Part shown: positions 13,234-24,766 of the stretch, one piece after another
How positions within the stretch are numbered: position 1 is the first letter of the stretch
Layout of the letters: every line of letters starts with the position of its first letter
Source: Skeletonema tropicum
Taxonomy: Eukaryota > Bacillariophyta > Thalassiosirophyceae > Thalassiosirales > Thalassiosiraceae
Direction of reading: 5' to 3'
Length of the DNA: 64,000 nt
NCBI GenBank assembly: GCA_037178625.1
Contig: CM074127.1
Location: forward strand, 3,720,001-3,784,000
The notes under the pieces: model-generated
Databases searched by the model: none
What the model was told of the DNA's origin: nothing
Seen by the model: the letters and a program-made list of their open reading frames with translations, nothing else
Translations under genes and position numbers: made by a program

Positions 13234-14728
13234 ATGAATCCGGAATAGTAAGTCTACCTCATGGCATTATTGGAAGGGGATGGTGGTTGTCTTGGCGGTG
13301 CGGCGAGGAAAAATTTGGAGCCTGCAGGCGGTGAGCTCCCTCCTCTATCCCGGCAACCGTTCTCCTCATCCTCCGGTCATTTTCGAACGGAATCTTTTGG
13401 CATTTATCCAAGCTATGCCAGCATTTTCGCTGATAATGGTGCATATGCCGCCCTTAGGGCTTTGCGGAAGGGAAAGGAAATGATGTCCGTGCCGCCGTAG
13501 CTCGCACCAGCTGGCTCGGCTCACCGGGGTTCCCAAACAGCTTAACCGCTTTTGCTTGGTTTGAAGTGCACGACTCTGTGACGGACACATCGACAGAAGA
13601 TGCAATCATGGAAGTACATCCAGCATCTTCTTGCCGATTGTTGAAAATATGTGTTGATCAGGGTGTCTCGTTGTCTCAACAATACCAATGCTGCGTCGGA
13701 TATATTCGAATTCGACCGCTGTTTCAGTTTAACTCTTTCATTGGGTTTCTTGTCTTTTCGTTCTCATCAAACTAATTCTGTCGCCCTCTCTATTTTTGCA
13801 GCGATTACCTATTTAAATTGCTTCTTATCGGAGACTCTGGTGTTGGTAAATCCAGTTTGCTTCTCAGGTTTGCAGATGATACCTATACGGAGTCTTATAT
13901 TTCTACTATTGGCGTTGATTTCGTAAGTTTCATTAATTAAATGATATAGATGCGGCAATTTTGCTCAATTGGGGATGTGGGGGAGCGTGTGTATTCCTCA
14001 TCAATGCGGGGGCAGGAAAATTAGGAGCAGTTGGGCAGGTCATTGGATACAGTTACAATGCAAAAATACTTGGACCCAATGCTACAATAAAACTTGGAAT
14101 ATGAGCATCTGTGCAACAGATTAAGGTGGATGATTGATGGCTTATTTGTGATTCTACAGCTCCCCCTCCCCCACTTGAACATGCTGACAATGCCCTTTAC
14201 TTTATTTATCCAGTTATCACTCACACAATGCTTATTATGTCATTTTCCCTTCAACAGAAAATCCGCACAATTGAGCTTGACGGAAAGACAATCAAGCTCC
14301 AGATTTGGGATACTGCCGGGCAAGAACGTTTCCGCACTATTACCTCATCCTACTACAGAGGTGCTCACGGAATCATTGTTGTCTATGATGTGACTGACAA
14401 TGAATCCTTCAATAATGTCAAGCAGTGGCTCCATGAAATTGACAGGTATGCTTGCGAAAACGTTAACAAACTCCTAGTGGGTAATAAGTGTGATCTTGAG
14501 GGAAAACGTGTTGTTTCTACGGAGCAGGGTAAAGAATTCGCTGATGGGCTTGGAATTGAATTCTTGGAGACTTCTGCGAAGACTTCTACCAATGTCGAGC
14601 AAGCTTTCTTGACAATGGCAAGCCAGATCAAGGCTAGAATGAAGAACCAACCAAGTGCTGCTCCTGCCACCAAACCTGGAGTTTCTCTTCGAAGCCAACA
14701 AGTCAAGAAGGAGAGTTCTTGTTGCTAA
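13234..14728 (+). CDS. RAB1: Rab1/Ypt1-type small GTPase
   Basis: Controls ER-to-Golgi vesicle tethering (family role). Exons 13234-13247, 13802-13922 and 14258-14728 encode 201 aa. The first exon is only 14 nt and encodes MNPEY with the next exon. Motifs in order: P-loop GDSGVGKS, switch I with STIGVDF, switch [17 protein letters not shown] and ETSAK for guanine recognition, and a C-terminal CC for double geranylgeranylation. The residues around switch I and II are typical of Rab1 rather than Rab8. Length is normal for the family. Introns are 554 and 335 nt, long for this window. The frame is intact throughout. Confidence 0.95.
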
Positions 14729-15404
14729 ATGGCCAGGTAGGAGATTGATTCTGTAGAGGCGAAAAAGTTGGGGGTCACGCTTTGTTGTATAATTTGAAGC
14801 AAAATTTTCCTCGTTTGGCTTGTGCAGATGTCTGTGTCGAAATCGGTTAAAAGTTTTACGTCTGATCTTAGTTACTATATACTCATGTGTCTAGCTTTAG
14901 CTTTAGTGCAATTAGTTGCGTTCCAAACAATTTTGTCACGCAGAGGTGTTTTGTTTCAATCTTGTGTTTACCACTTCAAGTTCCTCACACGATAATTTAA
15001 GCAAAGCGTTTCAATTGCACTCCCTCCAAGCCAGCCTATGGTTATTGTTCATGTCCAAGCAAGTGAAAGTAGCAATGAAATAGATATTACATTAGTGTAC
15101 CTATGTCTCTTGAATCTTGACTGAAGTTCTCATCTCATCTTTCTATCTGGCTGTTTAAATTATTTGAGCTTCTAAATGTTGATGTGATAAAAGCAAGAAT
15201 AGTTTTAGTTTATCAAAGAGTTTCAATAATATTTTATCACTTTATGAAGCTTACCGAAACCATATCTTTCTCAAAGATATCGTTTTGAATTGAATCCACT
15301 AACTGTCAACTTCCGTGCGTCAACTTCCCTCCATCCTCTCGAGAGCTACTTTACCACCAGAGGAAAGAATGCTTGGCTTCTTCTTGATTGAGTGAACATA
15401 AGTA
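14729..15404. other. Intergenic region, Rab1 3' side to acetyl-CoA synthetase start
   Basis: 676 bp, AT-rich, including the Rab1 3' untranslated region and the upstream region of the acetyl-CoA synthetase gene. No gene, repeat or RNA recognised. Confidence 0.4.
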
Positions 15405-17795
15405 ATGTCTTCACCGGAAGCAAAAAGATTGAAACCAAACGACGACAACATGTCAGGCCCAAAAGAAATCTACGACGCTGAGACAAGCTCAAACTTTGCG
15501 CTCTACAAATCCGATTATGCTGCATCTATCAGCAACATCTCCTCGTACTGGGCGGAGCTCGCCAAATCTAAGCTGGACTGGTACGCTCCCTTCCCCAACG
15601 CTGTCTCTGGCTCCTTCGAAGATGGTTCGGTGTCTTGGTTCGCTGGGGGAAAACTCAATGTTTGCTACAATGCGGTAGATCGTTACTGCAATGCACCTTA
15701 CAATCGTGGCGGCGAGACAGCAATCATCTGGGAAGGAGACGAACCAACTGACACCAAGTACATTACTTACCTTGAGCTTCAAAGAAATGTGTGTCGTGTC
15801 GCCAATGCTCTGAAGGCTAGTGGAGTACGCAAGGGTGATGTCGTAACGTTGTACATGCCGATGATTCCTGAGCTCACCTACACTATGTTGGCATGTGCAC
15901 GTATCGGAGTTGTGCACTCGGTAATCTTTGCTGGCTTTAGTGCAGATGCTATCGCGGATAGGATTGAAGGTGCCAAATCAAAATGGGTTGTGACAGCATC
16001 TGCCGGGAAGCGTGGAGGGCGAGATTTGCCCCTTAAGAACATTTGTGACGTTGCAGTGAAGAAAGAGCGCTGTGTTGGTGTTGTTGAGAAAGTATTTGTC
16101 TTTGAAGGCAAGGTGCCAAATGGAAGTGAGTGGGTAGAAGAAGATATTCATGTCAGAATTAGTGATTTGATCGAGTGTCAACGCCCAGTATGCCCATGCG
16201 AGTGGATGGATGCAGAGGATCCATTATTCATCCTGTACACATCAGGTTCAACTGGCAAACCAAAAGGTGAGATAAACCCGTCCCAATACTGTATGCCAAG
16301 GCTTTGGCGATGTAGGCCTGTTCTACTCTTTATCCATTCGTTTCATGTTCATCTTAACTTGTCTTTCGCTGCTTTCCTCCTCCTCTAACTATTGATGAGC
16401 TCAGGTCTTGTACACACCACTGGTGGATATGCGCTTTATGCAATGCACACAACTTCAAACAGTTTTGGAATTGCACAACAAACTGGACCAAGTAATGGCG
16501 TCAATCCTGTGTATGCGTGCGTCGCTGATGCTGGTTGGATCACGGGCCACACGTACATTGTATACGGACCTTTGTTGAATGGTATTAGCACGTTCATGTT
16601 CGAAAGCACGCCAATGTATCCCGACTGTGGTCGTTATTGGGACATGGTTCAGCGTCACAAGATATCTGTTTTCTACACTGCCCCAACTGCCATTCGTTCA
16701 CTCATGAGATTTGGAGATGAAGCTCCAAAGAAGTATGATTTGAGCAGTTTGAAGGTCCTCGGCACAGTCGGCGAGCCAATTAATCCCGCAGGTATGTTTT
16801 ATGTGTCATTACTTGAATACGAAGTTCTTCTTATGTCTTTACACTCATTCACGTCTTGTGTCTCAAACATCTCACGCACTACCCATTAATGTTATATCAT
16901 TCAGCTTGGCAGGTAAGTGTCATCCCTTCTGGTTCATGATTCTTGTTCGTTTAACGTTCTTCTCCATTCTTTAAACTCATTCATGTTTCATTGTATTCCT
17001 AACGCCAACATTAATGTTCAACAGTGGTACTATGAGTTGATTGGGAACAGCAAATGCGCTGTGGTAGACACTTATTGGCAAACAGAAACTGGAGGGCACG
17101 TTATTACCAACCTCCCAGGAGTGACTCCGATGAAGCCTGGTTCTTGTACTCTTCCTTGCTATGGAATTGAAGTGGTTGTATTGGATGCAGTAACTGGCAA
17201 AGAAATTGATGAGACGGAGGCAGAAGGAGTTTTGGCCATTAAGCAGCCTTGGCCCGGTATGGCTCGCACGTGCTTGGGTGACCATCAACGTTATCTCAAT
17301 GTATACATGAAGCCTTACCCAGGATACTACTTTGCTGGCGATGGATGTCGTCGGGATGAGCATGGTTTCATTTGGATCACTGGACGTGTGGACGACGTTC
17401 TTAACGTGTCTGGTCACCGAATTGGTACAGCCGAAGTCGAGTCTGCCCTTGTGGCCCACCCAGCCGTGGCGCAGGCAGCTGTTGTCGGTGTTCCGCATGA
17501 AATCAAAGGACAAGGAATCTGCTGCTTTACAACACTTGCAGAAGGATTTGCTGAAAGTGACGAGCTAGTGAAGGAGTTGCGCAACTCAGTGAGGACTCAC
17601 ATTGGACCATTTGCGACTCCTGATATGATCATCCCCACTTCGGCCCTTCCTATGACAAGGAGTGGTAAGATTATGAGGCGCATTCTACGCAAGATTGCTG
17701 CCGGTGAATTGGATACTCTTGGTGATACTACTACGTTGTTGGACCCATCTGTTGTGGGTACTTTGAGTGAGAAGGTTGAGAAGCTCAGAAAGTAA
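15405..17795 (+). CDS. ACS: Acetyl-CoA synthetase (AMP-forming)
   Basis: Makes acetyl-CoA from acetate, ATP and CoA via acetyl-AMP. Exons 15405-16266, 16405-16791, 16905-16912 and 17025-17795 give 675 aa, the usual length. Motifs: [11 protein letters not shown] (AMP-binding P-loop), YWQTETGG, the [12 protein letters not shown] hinge region, and a C-terminal RSGKIMRR with the lysine that acetylation controls in this family. The third exon has only 8 nt (CTTGGCAG). It is required to give NPAAWQWYYE, a conserved stretch of the family. No targeting sequence is obvious, so a cytosolic enzyme is likely. Frame intact. Confidence 0.96.
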
Positions 17796-17903
17796 AGAAT
17801 ATTTTTTGTACTTCAGCAGTAAAGTCTTAATGCACTAGACCGTAGATTGATGTACGCTAGTTTCATCCAAATACTGTGTATCGCAGGCAGTTAGTTGTTT
17901 GAG

Positions 17904-19370
17904 TTAGTTTACTCTTCTTCCCTTATTCTTCTTTGAACGCCGCCTCTTGTCAAAAAACCATCTTACAAAGCCAACTGATTATGAAGAAGGAAAACATTAC
18001 AAACAGAAAATGTTTTCCTTCTGGAGGCAAAGGGGTTCCTTTCTCTGCATGGTAGATCGATTCACCTCCGCGTGGTATTCCCTCTTTTAACTTTCCACGT
18101 AGCATTTTCATCTCTTTTGAATCAAATAGTTCATTAACACCCAAAGTTTCTTTGACCTTTCCTAAATTGAGCTTTTGTTTCAACTTGTGCTTCAGTTCTT
18201 CCATATCAATCTTCAGCTCTTCCTTCGGTAATGGCTTGATATGTCTCTTTTTCGCGCTTGAATGCTCCTTCATGTCATTTTTCTTGAGTCGTTCGATGGA
18301 CTCTTCTAAGTTGTCTTTCATATCCAAAACATCTCGCAATTTTTCTTTTCGAGGATCATCCGATCCATCCTTGAAGCGACGTTCCATGTCTTCCAAGTCA
18401 GGATGTCGCTCATAGTGCTTCTTTAGAGCTTGTTTGCGTTTTTCCTCATCAATCTTTTTGTCCGTGATGATTTTTTGCGTGTTCTTTCTGCTTCAAACTG
18501 ATTTCCTCCTTGAGTTCATTCAACGCCTTGTTCACATCTTTTCTATTTGCCTCCAGTGCTTCCACAACTTCTTCTTCAGCTTCATTGATCACAGAACCCA
18601 TTCCCTCCGTTTCGATACGTTTCTCCTCGAGCGCTTCTAACTGCGTCTTCCTCTGCAAACTCAATTTCCTTCTCGATCTCTTCCCTTTCTTCTTCGATAT
18701 CTTCCTCCTCTAGCTCAGCTAGTATCATGTCATCGTAAATGTAATCATCAAACCCTTCAAAATCGTCATGATGTTGGTTGCTGACACCGTGACCGGCTAC
18801 GATAACCACCTTGTCAGTTAATGTTACAGCTGCATGGTCCGTAGCCCATCCCGCCCAAACTTCTATTCTCGTACCATCCTTGACACCATCGTCAAACGTT
18901 ACAATAGCGGGGCTATCCTCCATTCTCGCCCTTCCATGAGTACGTGCTCCTCCGCATCCTATACCACCATTGGTCGGGGCTGATGTAAATTTAGCTGGGA
19001 ATTCTTCAGCCTCTGGATCATCTGGATCACCCAATTGAATTACATATTGCACATCATTGAGATGAGTATCCTTTGGCAATGCAAACTTTACAGAGTATTG
19101 TGTCGAAGGTTTATTGCTGTCTAAAGGAGATACTTCTAATTTAATACCCGGCTCTATGCTCTCTGAATGATGAAGGATCTTGTTATTCATCACTATCTCA
19201 TCGGGTTTTAGTTCGGTGAAGCATGAGACTCGCCGATCGACAAACCACGCAGCGTAGGCGTCAGCTTGCGGTGGAATGAGGAGCAAAAAGACGCCCGTGA
19301 CGGCTAGAAAGAAGGTGCACGTAGTGGTGGCTATGGAATGCTTCATGGTTGGCTTTGGGCAAGGTATCAT
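17904..19370 (-). CDS. Predicted ER membrane protein with luminal domain and long coiled coil
   Basis: Not assigned to a known family. A signal peptide (residues ~9-38, ending PPQADAYA) is followed by a globular domain of about 180 residues with a few Cys (SCFTELKPDEIV; GGIGCGGARTHG), then about 200 residues of charged, heptad-like helix very rich in Glu and Lys, and a single membrane segment near the C-terminus (FLFVMFSFFII). Two +1 frame breaks (18582-18664 and 18449-18492) are needed to join the parts. A third, near 17950-17985, would add a basic tail DKRRRSKKNKGRRVN ending at 17904; without it the protein stops at 17950. The layout recalls type I cargo receptors or luminal-domain tethers, by shape only. 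Confidence 0.65.
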
Positions 19371-19632
19371 TCAATGCACAGAGCATTGTTCATTTTTCAT
19401 TTTATGCCACAATCATACACGCACTCACGGTTCCCGCCGGTCATGGATCACGAATGAACTGAAACTGATCGATGATTTTTCGTTTAGGAAATATCATTTT
19501 AGAAAATAAATTGAGAATTGAACACTACAGTTGTTATTACTTCTTGTAGCTAACTTCTTGCTTTGCTTAGTTGACATCTTTTGCTTGATGGATGAGTAAG
19601 TCATGCAATTTCATTTCTTATAAGCTTTACTT

Positions 19633-20655
19633 TTATAACAAATTATTGATTTGGGATTTAGTCAGCATACAATCGTCGAAATCATCCGAGGCATCTCGTG
19701 AATGATCCAGTTCGATTGATTTCAACTGCTCCTCTGACAACTCCTCCAAAGTTGGTTGCTCTCCCTTGTTTGTGTTGACATCAGTGACATTAGAGTCTAT
19801 TGTAGGTGATCGCTTCATCAAGTGTCTGAAAGCCCTCGTCGTACCTCTGCACTTCTTGTCATCTCCTTCTATCACATTAGATGTCGTAGATGGAGACTCT
19901 ACATTGACCTCTTCTGCAACAGCATCTTGACCGGTAAGCTCTTCTGCCAGGATCATCCTCAGCGGTCTTGGAGCCATTTTCATCAATGCAATAGTCATTT
20001 TCCATATCGCCATGTCGATTGGCACACGTAAATCAACATCATTTACTTCTCTAACAATATCACCAGCGAAAATGTCTCCGTCTCGAACTTGATCATCGTC
20101 TACTTTTGTTGCAGATACGACTCTCACGTATCCGTCAATACCGCGGTTGAGCGTAATTCCAAGAGATGACGCATAAAATAATACTTCTCGTTCATTGCCG
20201 ACGTCTATTTGGTCAGTGAAATAATCTGTATCTGTTGTAACTGGTGTAGCCAAACTCGAAAGAGCCTGCTGTAGCATTCTCTGCCCAACTGGCTGAGTTT
20301 TCGTAGAGCTCCCTCTTGATCTTGATGACCATTTATTTGTCTCATCTTCAGATACATCCAGATCATTTTCAATACAATTGGCATCAATTTCAAAATCTGC
20401 TTGCTCATATGCTTCTGTCAATTCAGGCAGGGCCAATGCAGACGAATATTCTATCACTTCTGAATCCGTCACGACGACGCCGAGTTGTTCATATATTGCA
20501 TCAGAAACTATATCAGATGTATTCGAATTAGTGATTGCAGTGTTTCTAAAATCTTGAACTGCGTTGGGACTTGGCGTTAACGATGCTTTTGTGACGTTGG
20601 CATCTTCTCCTCTTGATCGAGGTGTCAGTGTGATGGATGTAAATGTGTTAAGCAT
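19633..20655 (-). CDS. Hypothetical protein with PDZ-like domain
   Basis: 340 aa, single exon. Residues ~170-240 (GYVRVVSATKVDDDQVRDGD, then IVREVNDVDLRVP and WKMTIALMKMAPRPLRMILA) resemble a PDZ domain in spacing and in the pattern of a carboxylate-binding groove. The rest is low complexity, acidic, Ser/Thr-rich and probably disordered. No signal peptide or membrane segment. The role is unknown; PDZ domains usually bind the C-termini of partner proteins. It is head-to-head with the SET gene at 21096. Confidence 0.65.
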   Translation of the reverse strand: MLNTFTSITLTPRSRGEDANVTKASLTPSPNAVQDFRNTAITNSNTSDIVSDAIYEQLGVVVTDSEVIEYSSALALPELTEAYEQADFEIDANCIENDLDVSEDETNKWSSRSRGSSTKTQPVGQRMLQQALSSLATPVTTDTDYFTDQIDVGNEREVLFYASSLGITLNRGIDGYVRVVSATKVDDDQVRDGDIFAGDIVREVNDVDLRVPIDMAIWKMTIALMKMAPRPLRMILAEELTGQDAVAEEVNVESPSTTSNVIEGDDKKCRGTTRAFRHLMKRSPTIDSNVTDVNTNKGEQPTLEELSEEQLKSIELDHSRDASDDFDDCMLTKSQINNLL

Positions 20656-21095
20656 TGTATTGATGTAGTCTCAAGTGGTAGCGTAGGAGCGCAGTGGAGG
20701 CGAAGAGTAATGCAGCGGCTTGACATCGACGTCAATTTTCCAAGAGCAGTGGTGGCTTGATTGGACAACACATTGAAAGAAGAGTTGCTTTGAGAAGGTG
20801 CACCTTCAAACAACACAAAAGAGTGAGTATGGCAAGTGATTTTAGTGGAGGGAAGTTTGATTTTGCTCTTGCTCTCTGCTCTCTGCCCGCCAGGTCTCCC
20901 AACCAACCTGACCCAGAAGGTCCCCTAACTCCACGTCCACGTTGAAGACAAGAGCAAGAGGCAAGCGCAAGTGCTACAATACAAGCTGCAGCAAGCTAAC
21001 CCGATGTTGTTGTGAGCTTATTCAGTTTACGCAGCTGTCCATTATCATCGAGACCGCATCGATCGATACGTCACGTCGCTGTTAAAGAAATAATA
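20656..21095. other. Divergent intergenic region, PDZ-like/SET genes
   Basis: 440 bp shared upstream region of two divergent genes. Contains CTTGCTCTCTGCTCTCTGCCC-like pyrimidine tracts (about 20865-20890) and GAGCAAGAGGCAAGCGCAAG-like purine tracts (about 20950). No gene seen. Confidence 0.35.
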
Positions 21096-22967
21096 ATGAC
21101 AGCGGTGACTTCTAATCAGCGCAGCAATTGTAGCTGGAGCTCCGCTATTCTCCTTTCATGTATACACTTGATTTCAATAGTACCTACAAAGTTGCTTCTC
21201 GTGGTCACCGCTGAACCACCGACAACTTACTCAGTTCGCTGCATTGGAATCATCTCCACTGCATACCTATGATTCAAATGGAAGAGGATATGAGTGGTCT
21301 CTTAATGTGGCATCTGGTGACACCACAACCGCCACCAGGGAACATTTGGAGACATTAGCCAGCCTTGCCAACGATGCACTCGATGAACACGGCTCTGATA
21401 TCTTCAAAACATTCAAGGCTCGTGTAGCTGTAATACCACAATCTGCCGAAGAAGACACACAACAAAGCGCTCTCCGTTTAGGCTTGGTCGCTACAGAATC
21501 TATTCGTAAAGAGGATGAACTGGTTGCATCTCTGCCATTTTATGATACAGATGGAAGTGGATTAGCGCTAGCTCCTCAATTAGCAACCAAATTAGTATAC
21601 AAGGATAAACTACCAGAGGGATACGATGGCTGGACAGGTGATGTTGGTTTATTGGCAATGTTGCTGCTAACGAGATGGCTCGGTTAAATGTTGATGGATC
21701 GAAAGGAGTCAATTTGCCCGCACGAAAGGATGGGATTCCATCTCTCATGTCTGCATGGGTGACCTCGCTTCCATCTCCGGAAGAAATGTCCATTCTACAC
21801 CCGTTGATGTGGGACGAGGATGATCAAGAAGTCCTACAACTCTCATCCACGAAAAAGATTTACAGATTACTTGATGATATTGAGGACGACTCTTCCTGGT
21901 TGGATGAAAACGCATGGAGTTTGGACAGAGAAACATTTCCTGAAACTATCAAATTGCAAATTGGTGATAATGTAGAAGAAAGACAATGCTTTTCTGTTGA
22001 AGGATTTCGTTATGCGGTATCGATTGTGAGATCACGCTCTTTCTTTGTTGATGGGGCTTTGCGGCTGCTACCATACCTGGACTACGCAAACCATGATGAT
22101 TTTGATTCGTTTGAGTTAGTCGGTGGAGGAATAGGAATGCTATGGGGTTCTGCAAAAGGTGCGCTGTTAAAGTCCGGAAAATCACTACGAGAAGGAGATG
22201 AAGTTTGTATCTCGTATGGGCCCAAAGGAGGTGCCGATTACTTGCTTGATCACGGCTTCGTCCCACCAATGTGCAAAGCCTCATCAAGTGGAGGAGCGGT
22301 AACATCAGAACTAACATTTGAAGTGGACGATACCGATCGCTTTCGAGATGATAAGTTGGATATTCTTGAGTACGAAACGTACGATTTGGCGCCTATGGAG
22401 CCAACACAGGTGTTCGATGTCACTGGTGGGCCTCCCGATCCAGCGATGTATCAATTCCTCAGACTGGCGAAACTGGGAGGAAAAGATGCATTTTTACTAG
22501 AATCTATATTTAGGAAGGAGGTATGGGGCTTTATGAGCGAACCTGTGAGTGAAGATAATGAAAGAGGAGTTGTGACCACAGTTATCAATGCTTGTGAAAA
22601 TGCATTAAAGGAGATGGACGAGATTAGCAACGAGGCGGGAGATGCACTTTCGCCAAAGATGCAATTATGCGCCTTGGTACGTGAATCAGAGCGGCAAGCA
22701 TTAGATAGAACACTAGAGTATGTGAAGCAGGAGGCGGAGGCATTAGACCTGAAGGAATACTACCAAGAGAGACGATTGAAGAATCTTGGCTTGGATTCAG
22801 AGTAAGTTTGGATTCTGTATTGTGTGCAATTGAACCTGTTGATTTGTTTAATTTTTTGGCTTTACTCACCTTTTCCTATTTGATATGAAAATGAAAGTTG
22901 GAATCCTGAAGATGACGTCTCTTTTGGGGGCACTAGGGTTCCCGGAGGAGCAGATTATGACTGGTAA
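21096..22967 (+). CDS. SET-domain protein, Rubisco LSMT-like lysine methyltransferase
   Basis: Probably a protein-lysine methyltransferase using S-adenosylmethionine. Exons 21096-22801 and 22898-22967; intron 96 nt. A hydrophobic N-terminal segment (SAILLSCIHLISIV) could be a signal peptide. SET features: RLGLVATESIRKEDELVAS near the N-terminus, then LLPYLDYANHDD (the substrate and SAM-binding N-H region, here NHDD) and DEVCISYGPKG before the terminal Tyr region. A substrate-binding-like helical C-terminal half follows, as in Rubisco large-subunit methyltransferases. The last exon ends GGADYDW. Two frame breaks exist: one +1 near 21224-21272 and one -1 near 21664-21687 (TAAC instead of an expected TAAAC). 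With both corrected the protein has 591 aa. Confidence 0.8.
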
Positions 22968-23031
22968 CAACACTATATTGCGTACTACAACTATTAAATC
23001 CAATCTTTCCCTTTCCTAGGATACAACCTCT

Positions 23032-24280
23032 TCATATTAGCACACCACTTGATGTCGAAGAGCTTGGGCTAGAAAGCTGACCTGTTTCTCTTGCAGATTG
23101 CCCTTCCAGCTCATGTTTCTTCACCTTTAGTTGAGCAATTTGATCACGATTGTTTTTTATTTCATTCTGCAAAGCACACTTTTTTGTTTCTAGTTCCCCT
23201 ATTTTCTCCTTCAAGGATGTTTGCCTTACTTCTTCTTCTGCAAGTAATGATCGGTCTATTTCTGCATAACAAGTGGCCAGGTTGTCTTTGGCCGATTGAA
23301 TTTTCATCTCCAACTCAGCCTGTTCGTTAGAGATTTTGTCTCTCATTTCGGATAGAATTGATTTCAATTCATTTGGAGATTCTTCTTGCCTTGTCACAGC
23401 AATCAACTTTCTGAACCACAGCACTTCCCTTCTCAAGTCATCGAGACTTTGCACCTCCTCGACATAGGATTCATGAATAGCGCACTGATCCAAGGCAAGT
23501 TTCATCTTGCAAATTTCTTGATTCCGATCTTCAACCAGCTGCATGCATTGATTTCGCTCTTCTTCGGCTTTCTTCAGGTTCTCTCTCATCTTGACAACAT
23601 CCAAACTTTCTAGTGGTAGGTGAGATGGGTTATCATTAGTAAAATCGACTTCATCGTCACCACTTTCTTCCTCCTCTTCATCTTCAGATTCAGTCCATCC
23701 CAATTCTTCCTCTTCCTCATCGTATTCGCCACTGTCTTCTCCCTCTTCCTCATCGTCTTCACCACTATATTCTTCCTCTTCTACATATTCCACATCATTA
23801 ATCATCCTCGACGGCAGCCATAACGAACGGTGGCCGCCCCATCGACTGATGCATTCGCATTGACGTCGCTGCGTCTCCCACCTTTTCACCCACACTAGAC
23901 AAAAATGAAGCAGCCGTTTTGCCCACATTCATTGCAGCATCTGAAAGTTCTGTCAAATCTGGGGGCGATGCAACATCGTCGTCAATCTGTCCAACAAATA
24001 TATCATTTGCATCTCCTCCTGTGTAATCTACGTCATCATCTTCATTGCGATTATTTCCACCCGTAGCTTCACTTATTCTATCGTCCAGGTCATTCAACTT
24101 TTTATCCAGCGTGGCAACTACAATCAAGAGAAAGAACAAGGGTAACGTTGGTCAGCACTGGCACTGAGAGAAATTTTTTTTCATGAATGTATCATAATAA
24201 AAAGACTTACTCGCCGATCCGCCTTCCTCACCAGCTGCTCTGACGAATTCTGTGAAGTCGCTTTTGAGACTCTGCCACAT
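23032..24280 (-). CDS. Acidic coiled-coil protein, golgin-like in shape
   Basis: Exons 24280-24211 and 24117-23032; intron 93 nt. The N-terminus MWQSLKSDFTEFVRAAGEEG was found by splicing and contains no signal peptide. It is followed by a short helix (IATLDKKLNDLDDRISEATG), a very acidic stretch (runs of Glu and Asp with Tyr), and a long coiled coil (residues ~190-360) rich in Glu, Lys, Leu and Gln. One +1 frame break lies at about 23798-23810, in GATGATTAATGATG; removing a T joins the acidic segments smoothly and gives 384 aa. No catalytic motif is seen. A tethering or scaffold role is only a guess from shape. Confidence 0.65.
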
Positions 24281-24766
24281 TGTTCTCTATCGTGTGGTCG
24301 ATATTGATGTTGCTTGCCTTCGAGTACACAAAAATCAAGCATGATGACCATGGTCATCGCTGTTGTCATGTCACATCAACTGTCAACTACGTACAATAAC
24401 GGTTGGTAAAAAAATTCATTCCGAATTCTGAGAATCGACTCAAGATCAGAAGATGATGTAATTATAAATCGACACATTTAGACAAAAATGAAGCATATAT
24501 GGTTTCTTATTATAAGTAAGATGGTCTAACCTTACTTCTTATTGACTACTACTCCTATGCGATGGATCAATTCAAAACGCATATCTATTCACCACGCCCA
24601 GCTTCAGGCTCATCCACTCATAACATTCACATGTTTAAAATTTTATCTGACTCTCTAGAGCGAGACGGCGCAAAAAGATTTGTTTGGGGCTTTTGTGTGA
24701 AAGAATAAAAGCTCATTCTTTTCTTGCAGAAAGCAAGAGAGGAACGGAATCGAATCCTCAGGAAAG
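24281..24766. other. Divergent intergenic region
   Basis: 486 bp upstream of both the acidic coiled-coil gene and the large surface-protein gene. AT-rich around 24430-24560. No gene recognised. Confidence 0.35.
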
